Shown here: positions 63,400-64,000 of the stretch, in pieces
Layout of the letters: each line of letters begins with the position of its first letter
How positions within the stretch are numbered: position 1 is the first letter of the stretch
Notes under the pieces: model-generated
Told to the model about the DNA's origin: nothing
Seen by the model: the letters and a program-made list of their open reading frames with translations, nothing else
The model's database searches: none
NCBI GenBank assembly: GCA_965153355.1
Contig: OZ231128.1
Coordinates: forward strand, 37,944,001 to 38,008,000
DNA from: Flaccisagitta enflata
Taxonomy: Eukaryota > Chaetognatha > Sagittoidea > Aphragmophora
Direction of reading: 5' to 3'
Length of the DNA stretch: 64,000 nt
Program-made: the position numbers and the translations under genes

Positions 63400-64000
63400 G
63401 TAAGTCGCGCCACGTTGGACCTCATTAGTACCGCGTTGTTTTTTTTTTACTAACGCGTTTTTTTTTGTTGTTGACTTTTTGTTGTTGATTTTTTGTTGTT
63501 GTTATTGTTCTTTTTTTTTTTTTTTTTTTTTTTTGTTTTTTTTTTGTTTTTTTTGTTTTTTTTGTTCCTGTCTTCCACACAATTTTGTTCCTATTTTACA
63601 CACAATTTGGGGTCCATGCAATGCACCGCCACTTTCCCCCGTTTCTTTTATGTTTAGATGAATTGAAGTTAGTGGAATAAGTAAGTTATGTTACATGGAA
63701 ACGGAAGCACTTTTCCGCCTGTCTGAGCTTATTGCGTCTGAAGGCGTTTCTTGGATGGTAAATGATATCGAGCGCGAGCGGAGTTGAGAGCGATTGAATC
63801 ATATGATATAATATAATATAATGTAATCGTATAAAACTAATGATCAACGATATGAAAAGGCGCCATCTGTCGTCAAGCAGTGTTCTTGATTTGTTAGCTT
63901 CCAGAGATTACACATTTTCAGATGCTCCTTTGCATATTTGCGCATTCAATTCTGTTTGAACTTTACTCAAAAGACCGATCGCATTGGTCAGATCATTTGA
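63400..64000 (+). other. Presumed intron, running off the window
   Basis: Starts GTAAGT. Contains a T-rich tract (63509-63565, T runs split by G) and an ATATAATATAATATAATG stretch near 63805. No convincing acceptor and exon are seen before the window ends. Confidence 0.4.

Overview
This is a gene-poor, repeat-dominated window from a eukaryotic nuclear genome. The evidence is intron-type splice signals (GT-AG), hundreds of bases of microsatellite at a time, at least six families of non-autonomous transposable elements, and almost no long aperiodic open frame. I cannot name the species. Nothing looks bacterial, viral or organellar: there are no operons, rRNA, intact tRNA or CRISPR arrays. The long open frames (up to 431 codons) are all translations of simple repeats such as (CA)n, (GA)n, (CAA)n, (GAA)n and (GAAA)n, and are not genes.

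Layout. 1-7.9 kb: microsatellites, a truncated long-TIR TA-flanked element (3.77-4.33 kb), a 227-bp Harbinger-like MITE (4.55-4.77 kb) and a large purine tract. 7.9-13.5 kb: a 5.5-kb foldback structure with ~0.5-kb inverted arms enclosing two minisatellites and two element fragments. 14-15.4 kb: a (GA)n higher-order array. 16.7-18.1 kb: a 1.35-kb TIR element. 21.9-23.2 kb: more than 1 kb of (CA)n with a duplicated 84-bp spacer. 23.7-28 kb: a dense cluster of rolling-circle-like elements, a second Harbinger-like MITE and a 334-bp foldback. 30.4-31.1 kb: a 714-bp TA-flanked element. 41.8-44.2 kb: (TTG)n/(CAA)n arrays and an 843-bp hAT-like element with a perfect 8-bp target duplication. 45.5 and 62.4 kb: palindromic GGGCAGCGGCCCC elements. 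47.2-49.6 kb: a 0.66-kb tandem duplication, one copy carrying a clean element insertion, followed by a 60-bp minisatellite. 52.7-53.3, 58.5-59.1 and 61.8-62.4 kb: three further TA-flanked elements. 55.4-56.7 kb: (CAA)n and (CAT)n.

The most interesting system is a dispersed superfamily (about 10 near-full copies and over 15 fragments). Its constant layout is AACAAGGCC start, a 10-bp subterminal repeat (AGTCGCGTGC or AGATGCGTCC), a GC-rich body, a CGAC/GGAC microsatellite core, and a 3' hairpin whose arm repeats the 10-mer in inverted form, followed by AAAA. A paralogous empty site shows insertion without a definite target duplication (0-2 bp). This layout resembles Helentron-associated non-autonomous elements (HINE/DINE-like), and the inverted 10-mers co-vary between subfamilies.

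Genes. The best coding candidate is at the right edge: an exon (63211-63399) with strong splice sites on both sides, an ATG, and a signal-peptide-like 25-residue start, presumably continuing beyond the window. A second exon candidate (59778-60031) has a (CT)n tract serving as its polypyrimidine tract. A few short aperiodic frames (15.8, 29.8, 33.3, 40.1, 47.6, 52.0 kb) are listed at low confidence. I see no way to link them into a pathway.
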